DNA of 64,000 nt. It comes from Enterococcus sp. 9E7_DIV0242 (GTDB taxonomy: Bacteria; Bacillota; Bacilli; Lactobacillales; Enterococcaceae). The DNA is taken from positions 1,178,001 through 1,242,000 of the forward strand of contig NZ_CP147247.1 in NCBI RefSeq assembly GCF_002140975.2. The letters run 5' to 3'. Numbering within the stretch: position 1 is the first letter of the stretch; the number at the start of each line of letters is the position of its first letter. The notes beneath the pieces are model-generated. The model was given only the letters and a program-made list of their open reading frames with translations. It did not search any database and was not told the DNA's origin. Below, piece by piece: positions 19,467-26,910 of the stretch. Position numbers and translations under genes: made by a program.

Positions 19467-19503
19467 TGTAAATGTTGAGTTAAGTTTGTAAATTTTGTGT
19501 AAA
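19467..19503 (-). promoter_or_regulatory. Pho-box-like direct repeats between pstS and pstC
   Basis: Minus strand reads TTTACA-5-TTTACA-3-TTAACT-5-TTTACA (starts at 19503, 19492, 19483, 19472). Tandem TT(A/T)ACA hexamers about one turn apart are the PhoP binding pattern in Bacillus. Position suggests a second, phosphate-responsive promoter for pstCABB-phoU (inference). Confidence 0.5.
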
Positions 19504-19507
19504 GGCG

Positions 19508-20365
19508 TTACTGATTGATAAGATTTCCTTCCCAATCCCGCTCTACCTTCATATTTGATACAGGAATATAACCAAGTTGCTCAATAATTTCTCCTTGTAC
19601 TTGGTCAGAAAGCATAAACGCCAAAAAGTCTTTTGTCAGCTCTTTGGGTTCCCCTAAGGTATACATATGTTCATAAGACCAAACTTTCCAATCATTCGTT
19701 GTTACGTTCTCATCTGTAGGTTCTACACCATCTATTTTCAAGGTGGCTACATCTTTACTTACATAGGAAAATGCTGTGTAGCTAATAGCTCCCGGTGTAT
19801 CTGATACAATTGAGCGGACCATCCCGCTAGAATCTTGTTCCTGTGCACGAATAGCCGTTTTTCCATCCAGTACCCATTTTTCAAAGGTCGCACGTGTTCC
19901 ACTTCCGGAAGCGCGATTCAATATGACGATCTTAATATCCTTACCGCCTACTTCGCTCCAGTTCGTAATTTCACCAAGAAAAATCTTTCTTAAATTTTCT
20001 AACGAAATATCTGTCACACCCACGCCTTTGTTTACAATTGGGGTGATCCCAGCTACTGCAACTTTATGATCGACCAGTTTATCTGCGTTGATTCCGCTCT
20101 TCTCCTCAGCAAATAAATCAGAATTGCCAATCTCCACGGCACCAGTTTGAACCTGGCTCAATCCTGTTCCACTTCCGCCTCCCTGAACATTGACGAATTT
20201 CCCAGGATACTTACTTTGATACGCTTCACTTGCAGTTTCAACTAACGGCTGCAAGGCAGAAGAACCGACAGCTGTGATCGATTCACCTCGGTCTATCCAG
20301 CTAGCACAGCCAGATAACATCAACACACTGACAAAACTAAAAAGAATGAATAATTTCGTTTTCAT
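19508..20365 (-). CDS. pstS: Phosphate-binding lipoprotein PstS
   Basis: Captures phosphate outside the membrane for PstCAB. About 285 residues. Signal MKTKLFILFSFVSVLMLSGC with lipobox LSGC, so it is an Lgt substrate. Binding-loop motifs AVGSSALQPL, GGGSGTGLSQV and NRASGSGTRATFE coordinate phosphate. ATG 20365 gives the cleanest lipoprotein signal; GTG 20374 is an alternative that sits behind GGAGG. First gene of the pst operon. Confidence 0.95.
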   Translation of the reverse strand: MKTKLFILFSFVSVLMLSGCASWIDRGESITAVGSSALQPLVETASEAYQSKYPGKFVNVQGGGSGTGLSQVQTGAVEIGNSDLFAEEKSGINADKLVDHKVAVAGITPIVNKGVGVTDISLENLRKIFLGEITNWSEVGGKDIKIVILNRASGSGTRATFEKWVLDGKTAIRAQEQDSSGMVRSIVSDTPGAISYTAFSYVSKDVATLKIDGVEPTDENVTTNDWKVWSYEHMYTLGEPKELTKDFLAFMLSDQVQGEIIEQLGYIPVSNMKVERDWEGNLINQ

Positions 20366-20483
20366 TTTCTCCACAATCCTCCAAATCATTTGAATCAAAT
20401 TCATTTTAACATTAAGCCTTGTGCTTGAGAATCAAATTACCTCAACTTTTCCGCCGATGCTGCGTTTGACTGTATAAAATAAC

Positions 20484-20522
20484 AAAGAAACGGAAATTCA
20501 ATTACGAATTTCCGTTTCTGGG
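20484..20522 (-). terminator. Terminator of cls
   Basis: Perfect 14-bp stem AGAAACGGAAATTC / GAATTTCCGTTTCT (20486-20499, 20506-20519), followed on the minus strand by TTTGTTATTTTAT. It also separates cls from pstS. Confidence 0.85.
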
Positions 20523-20525
20523 ACT

Positions 20526-21974
20526 TTATAATAATGGCGATATCAAACGTGCCAAACCTTCTTTCAGCTTAATCCAAAAGCCTCTGGCATCGTATTTTTC
20601 CTGTGTAAGCAAGTGAGATACTTGAGAATCTTCATAAAAAGAATCTCTGACTTTTTCAGAAAACTCTTCATCGTAAATGATCGTATTAACTTCAAAATCG
20701 AGCCTGAAGGAACGAACATCGATGTTTGCTGAACCTACAGAAACAATACCACCGTCAACAATCATTGTTTTCGCGTGAATAAAACCATTTTCATAGGTTT
20801 CAATAATTGCTCCATACTCTAAAAGCTCTGCTGCAAAGGAGTATGTCGCCCAATAAACGAGCATATGATCCGGTTTATTGGGAATCTGAATCCGTACTTT
20901 TACACCAGACAGCAACGCCAGCTTGATTGCTTCATGGATAGATTCATCCGGAATGTAGTAGGGCGTTTGAATCAATATCTCCTTTTTAGCAATTGAAATC
21001 ATCTTCAAATAAGCCATTTTAATCTGCTCATGTTCAGAATCTGGACCACTTGTCACAACCTGAACGGCTTTTTTACCAACCGATGTGATTGGCGGAAAAT
21101 AGGCTTCTGTATAGCTCAGCTCTTCTGTATGCTGGGAATTCCAATCCATCAAGAACCTATTTTGCAAGCTATATACTGCATCACCACAAATACGCAGATG
21201 ATTATCTCTCCAATAGCCGAATTTCTTCACGATTCCTAAATACTCATCCCCGACATTAAACCCACCGGTATAGCCAATAATACCATCAATCACAACAATT
21301 TTTCTATGATTGCGGTAATTGATTCGCGGATTTAAATAGGGAACAAACAACGGGAAGAAAAATGCTACTTCACCGCTTGCGGCCGTCAATTCCTCAAAAA
21401 ACTTCATATTCACTTGGGTTGAGCCCCACGCATCAAGCAGTAAACGAACCTTGACTCCACGCTTCGCGGCAGCAACTAATTCAGCACGTAGCTCCTTGCC
21501 TAACGCATCACCTCGGTAGATGTAGTACTCCATATGCACATGGTCTTTTGCATTTCTAATATCTTGAATTAAGGCATCAAACTTTTCTCGACCATCCGTG
21601 TAAAGAACGACATCATTGTTCGTTGTATACATAGAGCTTTCAAACATCGTCAACATATAAATCAGTTGTTTGGGTTCGACCTCACCTGTTGGAGGATGCG
21701 GAAATAGGCCCCGCTGCAACGCTTTTTTCTCATTTTCTATCTCGGCGTTCATCCCGATTTTAGCCTGCATCTTCATATCAAAAATCTTATCTTTCGAAAT
21801 TCCTCTACCTAAGAAGAAATAGAGAAAGAAGCCAACAATTGGAACAAATAATAGCACAAGTAACCACGCCCATGTTTGCGCCGTCTGTTTTCGCTCACGA
21901 AAAACAATGATTGCTGACAACAGGATATTGGCTATATAAATAATAACGAAAAAATTATCAATAAAAAAACTCAT
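20526..21974 (-). CDS. cls: Cardiolipin synthase
   Basis: Condenses two phosphatidylglycerols into cardiolipin in the membrane. 482 residues. Two N-terminal membrane segments (PLDc_N), then two HKD phospholipase D motifs: NHRKIVVIDGIIGYTGG and IHAKTMIVDGGIVSVGS. ATG 21974 after GGTGGAGAG. In enterococci cls mutations contribute to daptomycin resistance, so its closeness to liaXYZ is of interest. It has its own promoter and terminator, so it is a single-gene unit. Confidence 0.96.
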   Translation of the reverse strand: MSFFIDNFFVIIYIANILLSAIIVFRERKQTAQTWAWLLVLLFVPIVGFFLYFFLGRGISKDKIFDMKMQAKIGMNAEIENEKKALQRGLFPHPPTGEVEPKQLIYMLTMFESSMYTTNNDVVLYTDGREKFDALIQDIRNAKDHVHMEYYIYRGDALGKELRAELVAAAKRGVKVRLLLDAWGSTQVNMKFFEELTAASGEVAFFFPLFVPYLNPRINYRNHRKIVVIDGIIGYTGGFNVGDEYLGIVKKFGYWRDNHLRICGDAVYSLQNRFLMDWNSQHTEELSYTEAYFPPITSVGKKAVQVVTSGPDSEHEQIKMAYLKMISIAKKEILIQTPYYIPDESIHEAIKLALLSGVKVRIQIPNKPDHMLVYWATYSFAAELLEYGAIIETYENGFIHAKTMIVDGGIVSVGSANIDVRSFRLDFEVNTIIYDEEFSEKVRDSFYEDSQVSHLLTQEKYDARGFWIKLKEGLARLISPLL

Positions 21975-22001
21975 CTCTCCACCTCAACCTCACACTTTTC
22001 C

Positions 22002-22030
22002 ATAATAGTAAGAATAGCGAACTTATTCAA
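22002..22030 (-). promoter_or_regulatory. Promoter of cls
   Basis: Minus strand TTGAAT (22030-22025), 17-bp spacer, TATTAT (22007-22002), about 28 bases before the cls start. Nothing else is recognisable between here and 22180. Confidence 0.65.
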
Positions 22031-22182
22031 AGAAGTAAAGGAAAAAGAGAATACCAAAAAGTAGAATCAGTTTATACGTCTCCAAATAACCGCACTATCA
22101 ACGAGAAAAAGATACTCAGTTACTATCTAAATTCTCAATTTTTTGCAATAATTTAAAATAGCTATCTTACACACTCAAATAA

Positions 22183-22210
22183 AAAAAGAGTGCAGGAATC
22201 CCCACACTCA
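22183..22210 (-). terminator. Terminator orphaned from ftsX by the insertion sequence
   Basis: Minus-strand GAGTGTGG...CTGCACTC stem followed by TTTTTTT. It sits immediately outside the left end of the IS, in the orientation of ftsX transcription; removing the IS would bring it directly behind the ftsX stop codon. Confidence 0.75.
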
Positions 22211-22218
22211 TTTGTTTT
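22211..22218. repeat. 8-bp target site duplication, left copy
   Basis: TTTGTTTT directly abutting the left end of the IS; identical to the right copy at 23925-23932. ISL3 elements generate 8-bp duplications. Confidence 0.95.
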
Positions 22219-22244
22219 GGTTCTACAATATATTGTGTTGGTGG
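22219..22244 (+). repeat. Left terminal inverted repeat of the ISL3 element
   Basis: 26 bp starting GGTTCTA and ending GTGTTGGTGG; imperfect match to the right end. Confidence 0.9.
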
Positions 22245-22278
22245 AAATTCCTAAAGGAAAACTCACCAGCATTTTTTT
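22237..22278 (+). terminator. Inward-facing terminator inside the left IS end
   Basis: GTTGGTG (22237-22243) pairs with CACCAGC (22264-22270), then TTCC/GGAA inside, then ATTTTTTT. It would stop transcripts entering from outside before they reach the transposase. Confidence 0.6.
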
Positions 22279-22297
22279 GAGTGTTCAAACACAAAAA

Positions 22298-22360
22298 AGG
22301 AACAACAAACTGATAAAATGAAATCGACAAAAACCACAAATCATCAGAAAGGTTGTTCCT
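22298..22360 (+). promoter_or_regulatory. Fold-back stem covering the transposase ribosome binding site
   Basis: AGGAACAAC (22298-22306) pairs with GTTGTTCCT (22352-22360), continued inward by CTGAT (22310-22314) and ATCAG (22343-22347). The 3' arm contains the only GG-rich ribosome-binding stretch and ends two bases before the ATG. Confidence 0.65.
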
Positions 22361-22362
22361 CT

Positions 22363-23649
22363 ATGGATAAGAATACCAGATTATTGCTTGGACTAACAGA
22401 TAAACATCTCTCCTTTGGAGAGGATTGGCTTGAATACAGTCATTCAAAAGGTGTTAAGGCTCAGGTCATCAAAGCAACACTTACGTATATACCTACACAT
22501 TGTAGAAACTGTGGCATTAAAAATCAAGGACAGATCATCAAAAACGGTTACCATCGGACATATACTCAATTACCTGTTTTTAATGGTCGCTTGACATTAT
22601 TGGAGCTGAAACGTTCACGCTTTCGTTGTCATGAGTGTCACGCTACTTTTCATGCTCAAACAGAGTTAGTTGAAGAGCATCATCATTTATCGAAGCAGCT
22701 CTGTCTCCAAATCATGCTTGATTTAAAGAAAAATGTTTCTAGGAAAGAGATTGCCCAAAAACATTTCGTTTCAGACGTGACGGTTCTTCGCTTAATGGAA
22801 GAGCTAGCTACTTCTTATTCTCCAAACTGGCGATTTCTTCCAAAAATTTTATGTATTGATGAATTCAAATCAATGAAATCTTGTGAAGGAGCCATGAGTT
22901 TTATTTGTGTTAATGGAGAAACCAACAAGATTCTTGAAGTCCTTGAAGACCGACGGTTAACACACTTAACCCGACACTTTATGCGTTACACAAAAGAAGC
23001 TCGAGAAAACGTAAAGTACCTGGTCATGGACATGAATGCGAGCTATGATCAATTACTCAAGTCTGTGTTTCCAAATGCCCAACTCGTCACTGACCGATTC
23101 CACATTGTCCAACAGATGAATCGAGCGTTAAATCAACTGCGGATAAAGACAATGAATGCCTTTCGGCATTCCTCACCGCTAGAACAGAAGCAATATCGTC
23201 GACTCAAACGGTATTGGAAGTTACTCTTAAAAGATTCCTCTGAGCTTGATAGTCAACATCGTCCCTATCATTCACTGTTCAAACGTCCATTAACTCAAAC
23301 AGATATTGTCGATGAATTACTCAGCTATGATTCAACCTTGCGCATTGCTTACGATACTGTTCAGTTTCTCAAATATGCCTTTACTCATCGAGACGCCAAG
23401 CGTTTCTTTGAAGAACTTGATACACTAGATCCCCGACTGCCTTTCTGGTTCAAAAAGAAATTGAGATTCTTCAAGAAGCACAGACAAGGAATTACCAATG
23501 CTTTCAGTTTTTCTTTTTCTAATGGCATTACAGAAGGGTTGAACAACAAGATTAAGGTAATCAAACGAGTGGCTTATGGCTACCGCAATTTCTATCATTT
23601 TCGTTCACGTATTTACATTGTTCAAGGTCTTGTTTTTTCTCAAGATTAA
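22363..23649 (+). CDS. ISL3-family transposase
   Basis: 428 residues. N-terminal zinc-finger region (THCRNCG, FRCHECH) and helix-turn-helix (SRKEIAQKHFVSDVTVLRLMEEL), then the DDE catalytic core: the first Asp in ILCIDEFKS, the second in YLVMDMNASY or VTDRFHIVQQMN, and the Glu in NGITEGLNNKIKVIKR. It is intact, with no frameshift or stop. ATG 22363 is chosen over ATG 22318 because it follows AAAGG and because 22318 lies in the fold-back loop. Transcribed opposite to the neighbouring ftsX and cls genes. Confidence 0.95.
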   Translation: MDKNTRLLLGLTDKHLSFGEDWLEYSHSKGVKAQVIKATLTYIPTHCRNCGIKNQGQIIKNGYHRTYTQLPVFNGRLTLLELKRSRFRCHECHATFHAQTELVEEHHHLSKQLCLQIMLDLKKNVSRKEIAQKHFVSDVTVLRLMEELATSYSPNWRFLPKILCIDEFKSMKSCEGAMSFICVNGETNKILEVLEDRRLTHLTRHFMRYTKEARENVKYLVMDMNASYDQLLKSVFPNAQLVTDRFHIVQQMNRALNQLRIKTMNAFRHSSPLEQKQYRRLKRYWKLLLKDSSELDSQHRPYHSLFKRPLTQTDIVDELLSYDSTLRIAYDTVQFLKYAFTHRDAKRFFEELDTLDPRLPFWFKKKLRFFKKHRQGITNAFSFSFSNGITEGLNNKIKVIKRVAYGYRNFYHFRSRIYIVQGLVFSQD

Positions 23650-23898
23650 AAGGGGGCTCACAACCAATATCTCTGCAGCTATAAAGGTAAATCGGGAATT
23701 AGTAGCTGTTATCCAAGTACATGTACAGCTACTTTGACTCGATTTAGGAATGGAATTGGCGCTTTTTGCCAAGTCGCTTCCGGCCAGCTGCCCAGATAAT
23801 TGGCAGAAGTCCTCCTATTTCTAAAAAAGAACTTGAAACAAAACCAGAATGTCTCTGATTTTTATTCCAAGTTCTACGATTTTATTCAGTTTTTTGTC
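23650..23898 (+). other. Structured non-coding 3' region of the ISL3 element
   Basis: Consecutive inverted repeats: TAAATCG/CGATTTA (23688-23694, 23740-23746) enclosing AGTAGCTGT/ACAGCTACT (23701-23709, 23725-23733); GGAA/TTCC around TTGGC/GCCAA (23747-23781); CTGCC/GGCAG (23788-23792, 23802-23806); AGAACTTG/CAAGTTCT (23828-23835, 23868-23875). No open frame of note. Unusually long for a non-coding end of this family. Confidence 0.6.
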
Positions 23899-23924
23899 CT
23901 ACCAACACAAATTGACATAGAACC
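23899..23924 (-). repeat. Right terminal inverted repeat of the ISL3 element
   Basis: Complement of the left end with mismatches; ends ...ATAGAACC, immediately followed by the TTTGTTTT duplication. Confidence 0.9.
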
Positions 23925-23932
23925 TTTGTTTT
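23925..23932. repeat. 8-bp target site duplication, right copy
   Basis: TTTGTTTT, identical to 22211-22218; four bases separate it from the ftsX stop codon at 23937-23939. Confidence 0.95.
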
Positions 23933-23936
23933 CTGC

Positions 23937-24821
23937 TTATATTTTCAAGAAACGACGCATAGAAATCACAGACCCTACCGATCCAATGACAACTCCAATA
24001 CCGACCATTAATAAGTTTAATTGCCATAAAAAGTCCTCTGGTCTCAGCATAGAATAGTTTGAACGCAATAACTGCAAATTCAAAATATTGAAGGCGTAAT
24101 GATATCCAATCGACATTAAGATCATTGGAACAATCGCTCCAAGCAAACCGATCCAAGCTCCTTCAAGGAAGAACGGCCAACGAATATAGCCATTTTTCGC
24201 TCCAACAAGTCGCATGATTTGAATCTCTCTTTGTCTGGAAAGAATCGTGATACGAATTGTATTGGAAATCAAGAATACTGCTACAAACAGTAACAAGCCT
24301 GCTGCTGCCAGACCCCAAGTTCTAACTGTTTCAGCTAGTTGGAAAATCTTATCGGAAGACAAGCCACCATAATCTGCTTTAAAGACATTCTGCAGCTTTC
24401 CTGCTTCTTCTGACATTTTCTTTGTCTGTTCAGGCTCTTTCGCACTTAGATAGTACACATCATATAACGGGTTGCTGTCTCCTTCGAAAAGGTTCCATGC
24501 ATCACCCATTTGGTCCTGAATTTTTTTTAATTGTTGGTCCTTGTTGGAATACGAGATAGAATCAACATTCTTGATCTCTCTCAATTCACTTTCTAAAGCC
24601 TGCATCTCTTCAGCTGTTGTACCGATATCAACAAAAACTGATACCGTTACATTATCAGATATATCCTTTGCCAATTTTGTGGCATTGAAAATAACTGCCA
24701 TGAAAATACCTACAAGTATAAGTGTGATCGTTACAGCACTTGTTGAAGCTATTGTCATCCAGCCGTTTCGTTTCAAACTTTTTATACTCTCTAATAAATG
24801 AGTAAAAAATGTTCTAATCAT
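23937..24821 (-). CDS. ftsX: Cell division protein FtsX
   Basis: Membrane partner of FtsE that transmits ATP hydrolysis to peptidoglycan hydrolases outside the cell. 294 residues: N-terminal membrane segment (MTIASTSAVTITLILVGIF), an extracellular loop of about 115 residues, then three membrane segments with RQREIQIMRLVGAKNGYIRWPFFLEG. ATG 24821 overlaps the ftsE end by 8 bases. The ISL3 element lies just past its stop and separates it from its terminator, so its transcripts should run antisense into the transposase gene. Confidence 0.96.
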   Translation of the reverse strand: MIRTFFTHLLESIKSLKRNGWMTIASTSAVTITLILVGIFMAVIFNATKLAKDISDNVTVSVFVDIGTTAEEMQALESELREIKNVDSISYSNKDQQLKKIQDQMGDAWNLFEGDSNPLYDVYYLSAKEPEQTKKMSEEAGKLQNVFKADYGGLSSDKIFQLAETVRTWGLAAAGLLLFVAVFLISNTIRITILSRQREIQIMRLVGAKNGYIRWPFFLEGAWIGLLGAIVPMILMSIGYHYAFNILNLQLLRSNYSMLRPEDFLWQLNLLMVGIGVVIGSVGSVISMRRFLKI

Positions 24822-25500
24822 CGTAGCCGTATTCCCCTTCCGCTTGATCTCGAATGATTCGTCCGTTTTCTATTGCAATTACCCGATGACGAATCGTATT
24901 CACGATTGTACTATTATGTGTTGCCATTACAACCGTTGTTCCCTGAGCATTAATCCGATCCAATAGCTTCATGATTTCCCAGGAATTTTCCGGATCAAGG
25001 TTTCCCGTTGGTTCATCGGCAATCAGCACTTTCGGCATATTTACAATCGCTCTAGCGATGGACACACGTTGCTGCTCCCCACCAGAAAGCTCACTTGGAA
25101 ACACCCGTACTTTATGTTTCAAACCGACCAGATCCAACACTTCCATTACGCGCTTTTTGACTTCACGCGGTTTTTTCCCGATTACTTGCATCGCATACGC
25201 GACATTCTCATAAACAGTTTTCTTGCTCAATAGTTTGTAATCCTGAAACACGATTCCTATTTCTCTTCGCAGATATGGAACTTCTTTGTTTTTGATTTTG
25301 ATCAAATCATGTCCTGCGACCCTCAATCGACCTTTTGTCGCTTGCTCTTCACGGTACATCAATTTGATAAATGTGGACTTTCCGGCACCGGAGGGACCTA
25401 CCACATAGACAAACTCACCTGGTTTTATTTCTATTGAAAGATTTCTAATAGCAGTTGTACCATTAGAGTATTTCTTCATTACATCTTTCATCTCAATCAT
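24814..25500 (-). CDS. ftsE: Cell division ATP-binding protein FtsE
   Basis: 228 residues. Walker A GPSGAGKSTFIKLMYREE, FQDYKLLSKKTVYENVA, signature LSGGEQQRVSIARAI, Walker B VLIADEPTGNLDPE, ATHNS. The start is ATG 25500 after GGAGATGGAGAG; the longer frame to 25533 lacks a ribosome binding site. TATAAT about 30 bases upstream suggests a promoter separate from prfB. Confidence 0.96.
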   Translation of the reverse strand: MIEMKDVMKKYSNGTTAIRNLSIEIKPGEFVYVVGPSGAGKSTFIKLMYREEQATKGRLRVAGHDLIKIKNKEVPYLRREIGIVFQDYKLLSKKTVYENVAYAMQVIGKKPREVKKRVMEVLDLVGLKHKVRVFPSELSGGEQQRVSIARAIVNMPKVLIADEPTGNLDPENSWEIMKLLDRINAQGTTVVMATHNSTIVNTIRHRVIAIENGRIIRDQAEGEYGYDD

Positions 25501-25606
25501 GATGTTTTCTCTCCATCTCCATAATAAAATCATTGTTTATTATAGCATTAATTTGTTTCAGTCTTCTTTCAAGACTTTACAGTTATATTTCATTTCCGTG
25601 AATGGC

Positions 25607-26705
25607 TCAGATTTTCATTTTTAAGTAAGCATCAATAAAACCATCGATATCGCCATCCATAACTGCTTGCACATTCCCAGTCTCAAAATTTGTACGGTGA
25701 TCCTTAACCATTGAATAGGGATGAAAAACATAAGAACGAATTTGAGAACCCCAGCCAATTTCTAACTGTTCGCCTCGAATGCTTGCTGCTTCTTGTTCCT
25801 TTTTCTCTAATTCCAACTGATAAAGTTTGGCTTTCAGCATGGACATTGCCTGTTCTCTATTTTTTAGCTGTGATCGCTGTGCCTGACTGGCAACGACTGT
25901 TCCAGTAGGTATGTGTGTAATCCGAACAGCTGAATCGGTTTTATTGATATGCTGACCACCGGCACCACTGGCACGATAAGTATCAACTTTCAAATCATCC
26001 GCGTTGATTTCTACTTCAACTGTATCATCAAGCTCAGGCATAACATCTACCGAACAGAAAGAAGTATGTCGACGCTTCGCAGAATCAAACGGAGAGATTC
26101 TGACCAAACGATGCACTCCTTTTTCTGATTTCAAGTAGCCAAACGCATTATACCCTTTTATTTCAAGCGTTACACTCTTTATCCCGGCTTCATCTCCGGA
26201 TTGATAATCCAATGTCTCCACTTGGAACCCATGGCTTTCTGCCCAACGTGTATACATGCGAAGAAGCATACTGCCCCAGTCCTGCGACTCTGTTCCGCCT
26301 GCACCTGGATGAAGTTCAATTATCGCATTGTTTTTATCATACGGTTCATTCAGTAATAGAGATAACTCATAGCTTGAAAGCTTTTCAGAAAGCAGCTTTA
26401 AGCGTTCAACTAGTTCCTCTTGAATTTCTGCATCAAATTCTTCTTGCTGCATTTCACTCATTACTTCCAATTCTTCAAGCTCTTCTGAAAATTGATTGAA
26501 TTGTTGGAACTTCTCTTTGTATACATTGGTCTCATTGATTAGTTTCTGTGCATCTTCTGTATTATCCCAGAAACCTGGTTCAGCCATTCGATGCTCAGCC
26601 TCAGCAATATCCTCTTCCAACTGATCTAAGTCAAAGAGACCCCCTAAAACTATTTATTTTTTCATTCATTTCACCTAATGCGTGACGAATTTCTGCATTC
26701 TCCAT
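25607..26705 (-). CDS. prfB: Peptide chain release factor 2, with programmed +1 frameshift
   Basis: Releases completed chains at UGA and UAA. Translation starts at ATG 26705 ([19 protein letters not shown]), reaches CTT TGA at 26636-26631 behind the internal Shine-Dalgarno AGGGGG, and must shift +1 to read on as [22 protein letters not shown]. Downstream are the SPF tripeptide anticodon ([12 protein letters not shown]) and the GGQ motif ([16 protein letters not shown]). The in-frame UGA lets RF2 level set its own synthesis. The start ribosome binding site (AAAGGA) is a little far from the ATG. Confidence 0.96.
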
Positions 26706-26850
26706 TAATTGAAACATTCCTTTCTTTACTAAGAAGTAGTTGCCCTTGTTCTTTTTCTAATAAAACCCAAGATACATGATGCGCTTCAGAAAATCAATGA
26801 TAAAACATAAGCTTTATATTTTCTCAAAGCATTGATTTTGAACTGCTAAC

Positions 26851-26889
26851 GAAAGAGCGTGGGATACAAATGAGACCCCACGCTCGTTC
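26851..26889 (-). terminator. Hairpin/terminator downstream of secA
   Basis: Perfect 9-bp stem GAGCGTGGG / CCCACGCTC (26855-26863, 26877-26885) between secA stop and the prfB promoter region; the minus-strand tail TTTCGTT is weak. Confidence 0.65.
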
Positions 26890-26910
26890 TAATCACAAAA
26901 CGTCTAAATA

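Larger units (their letters stand above)
22219..23924 (+). mobile_element. Intact ISL3-family insertion sequence
   Basis: 1706 bp. Left end GGTTCTACAATATATTGT (22219 on) and the complement of the right end GGTTCTATGTCAATTTGT (23924 inward) agree at about 19 of 26 positions, including GGTTCTA and TTGTGTTGGT. Perfect 8-bp duplications flank it. One transposase gene on the plus strand. The left 144 bases hold a terminator and a fold-back; the right 250 bases after the transposase are non-coding and strongly folded. The intact ends and perfect duplication point to a recent insertion. Confidence 0.96.
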
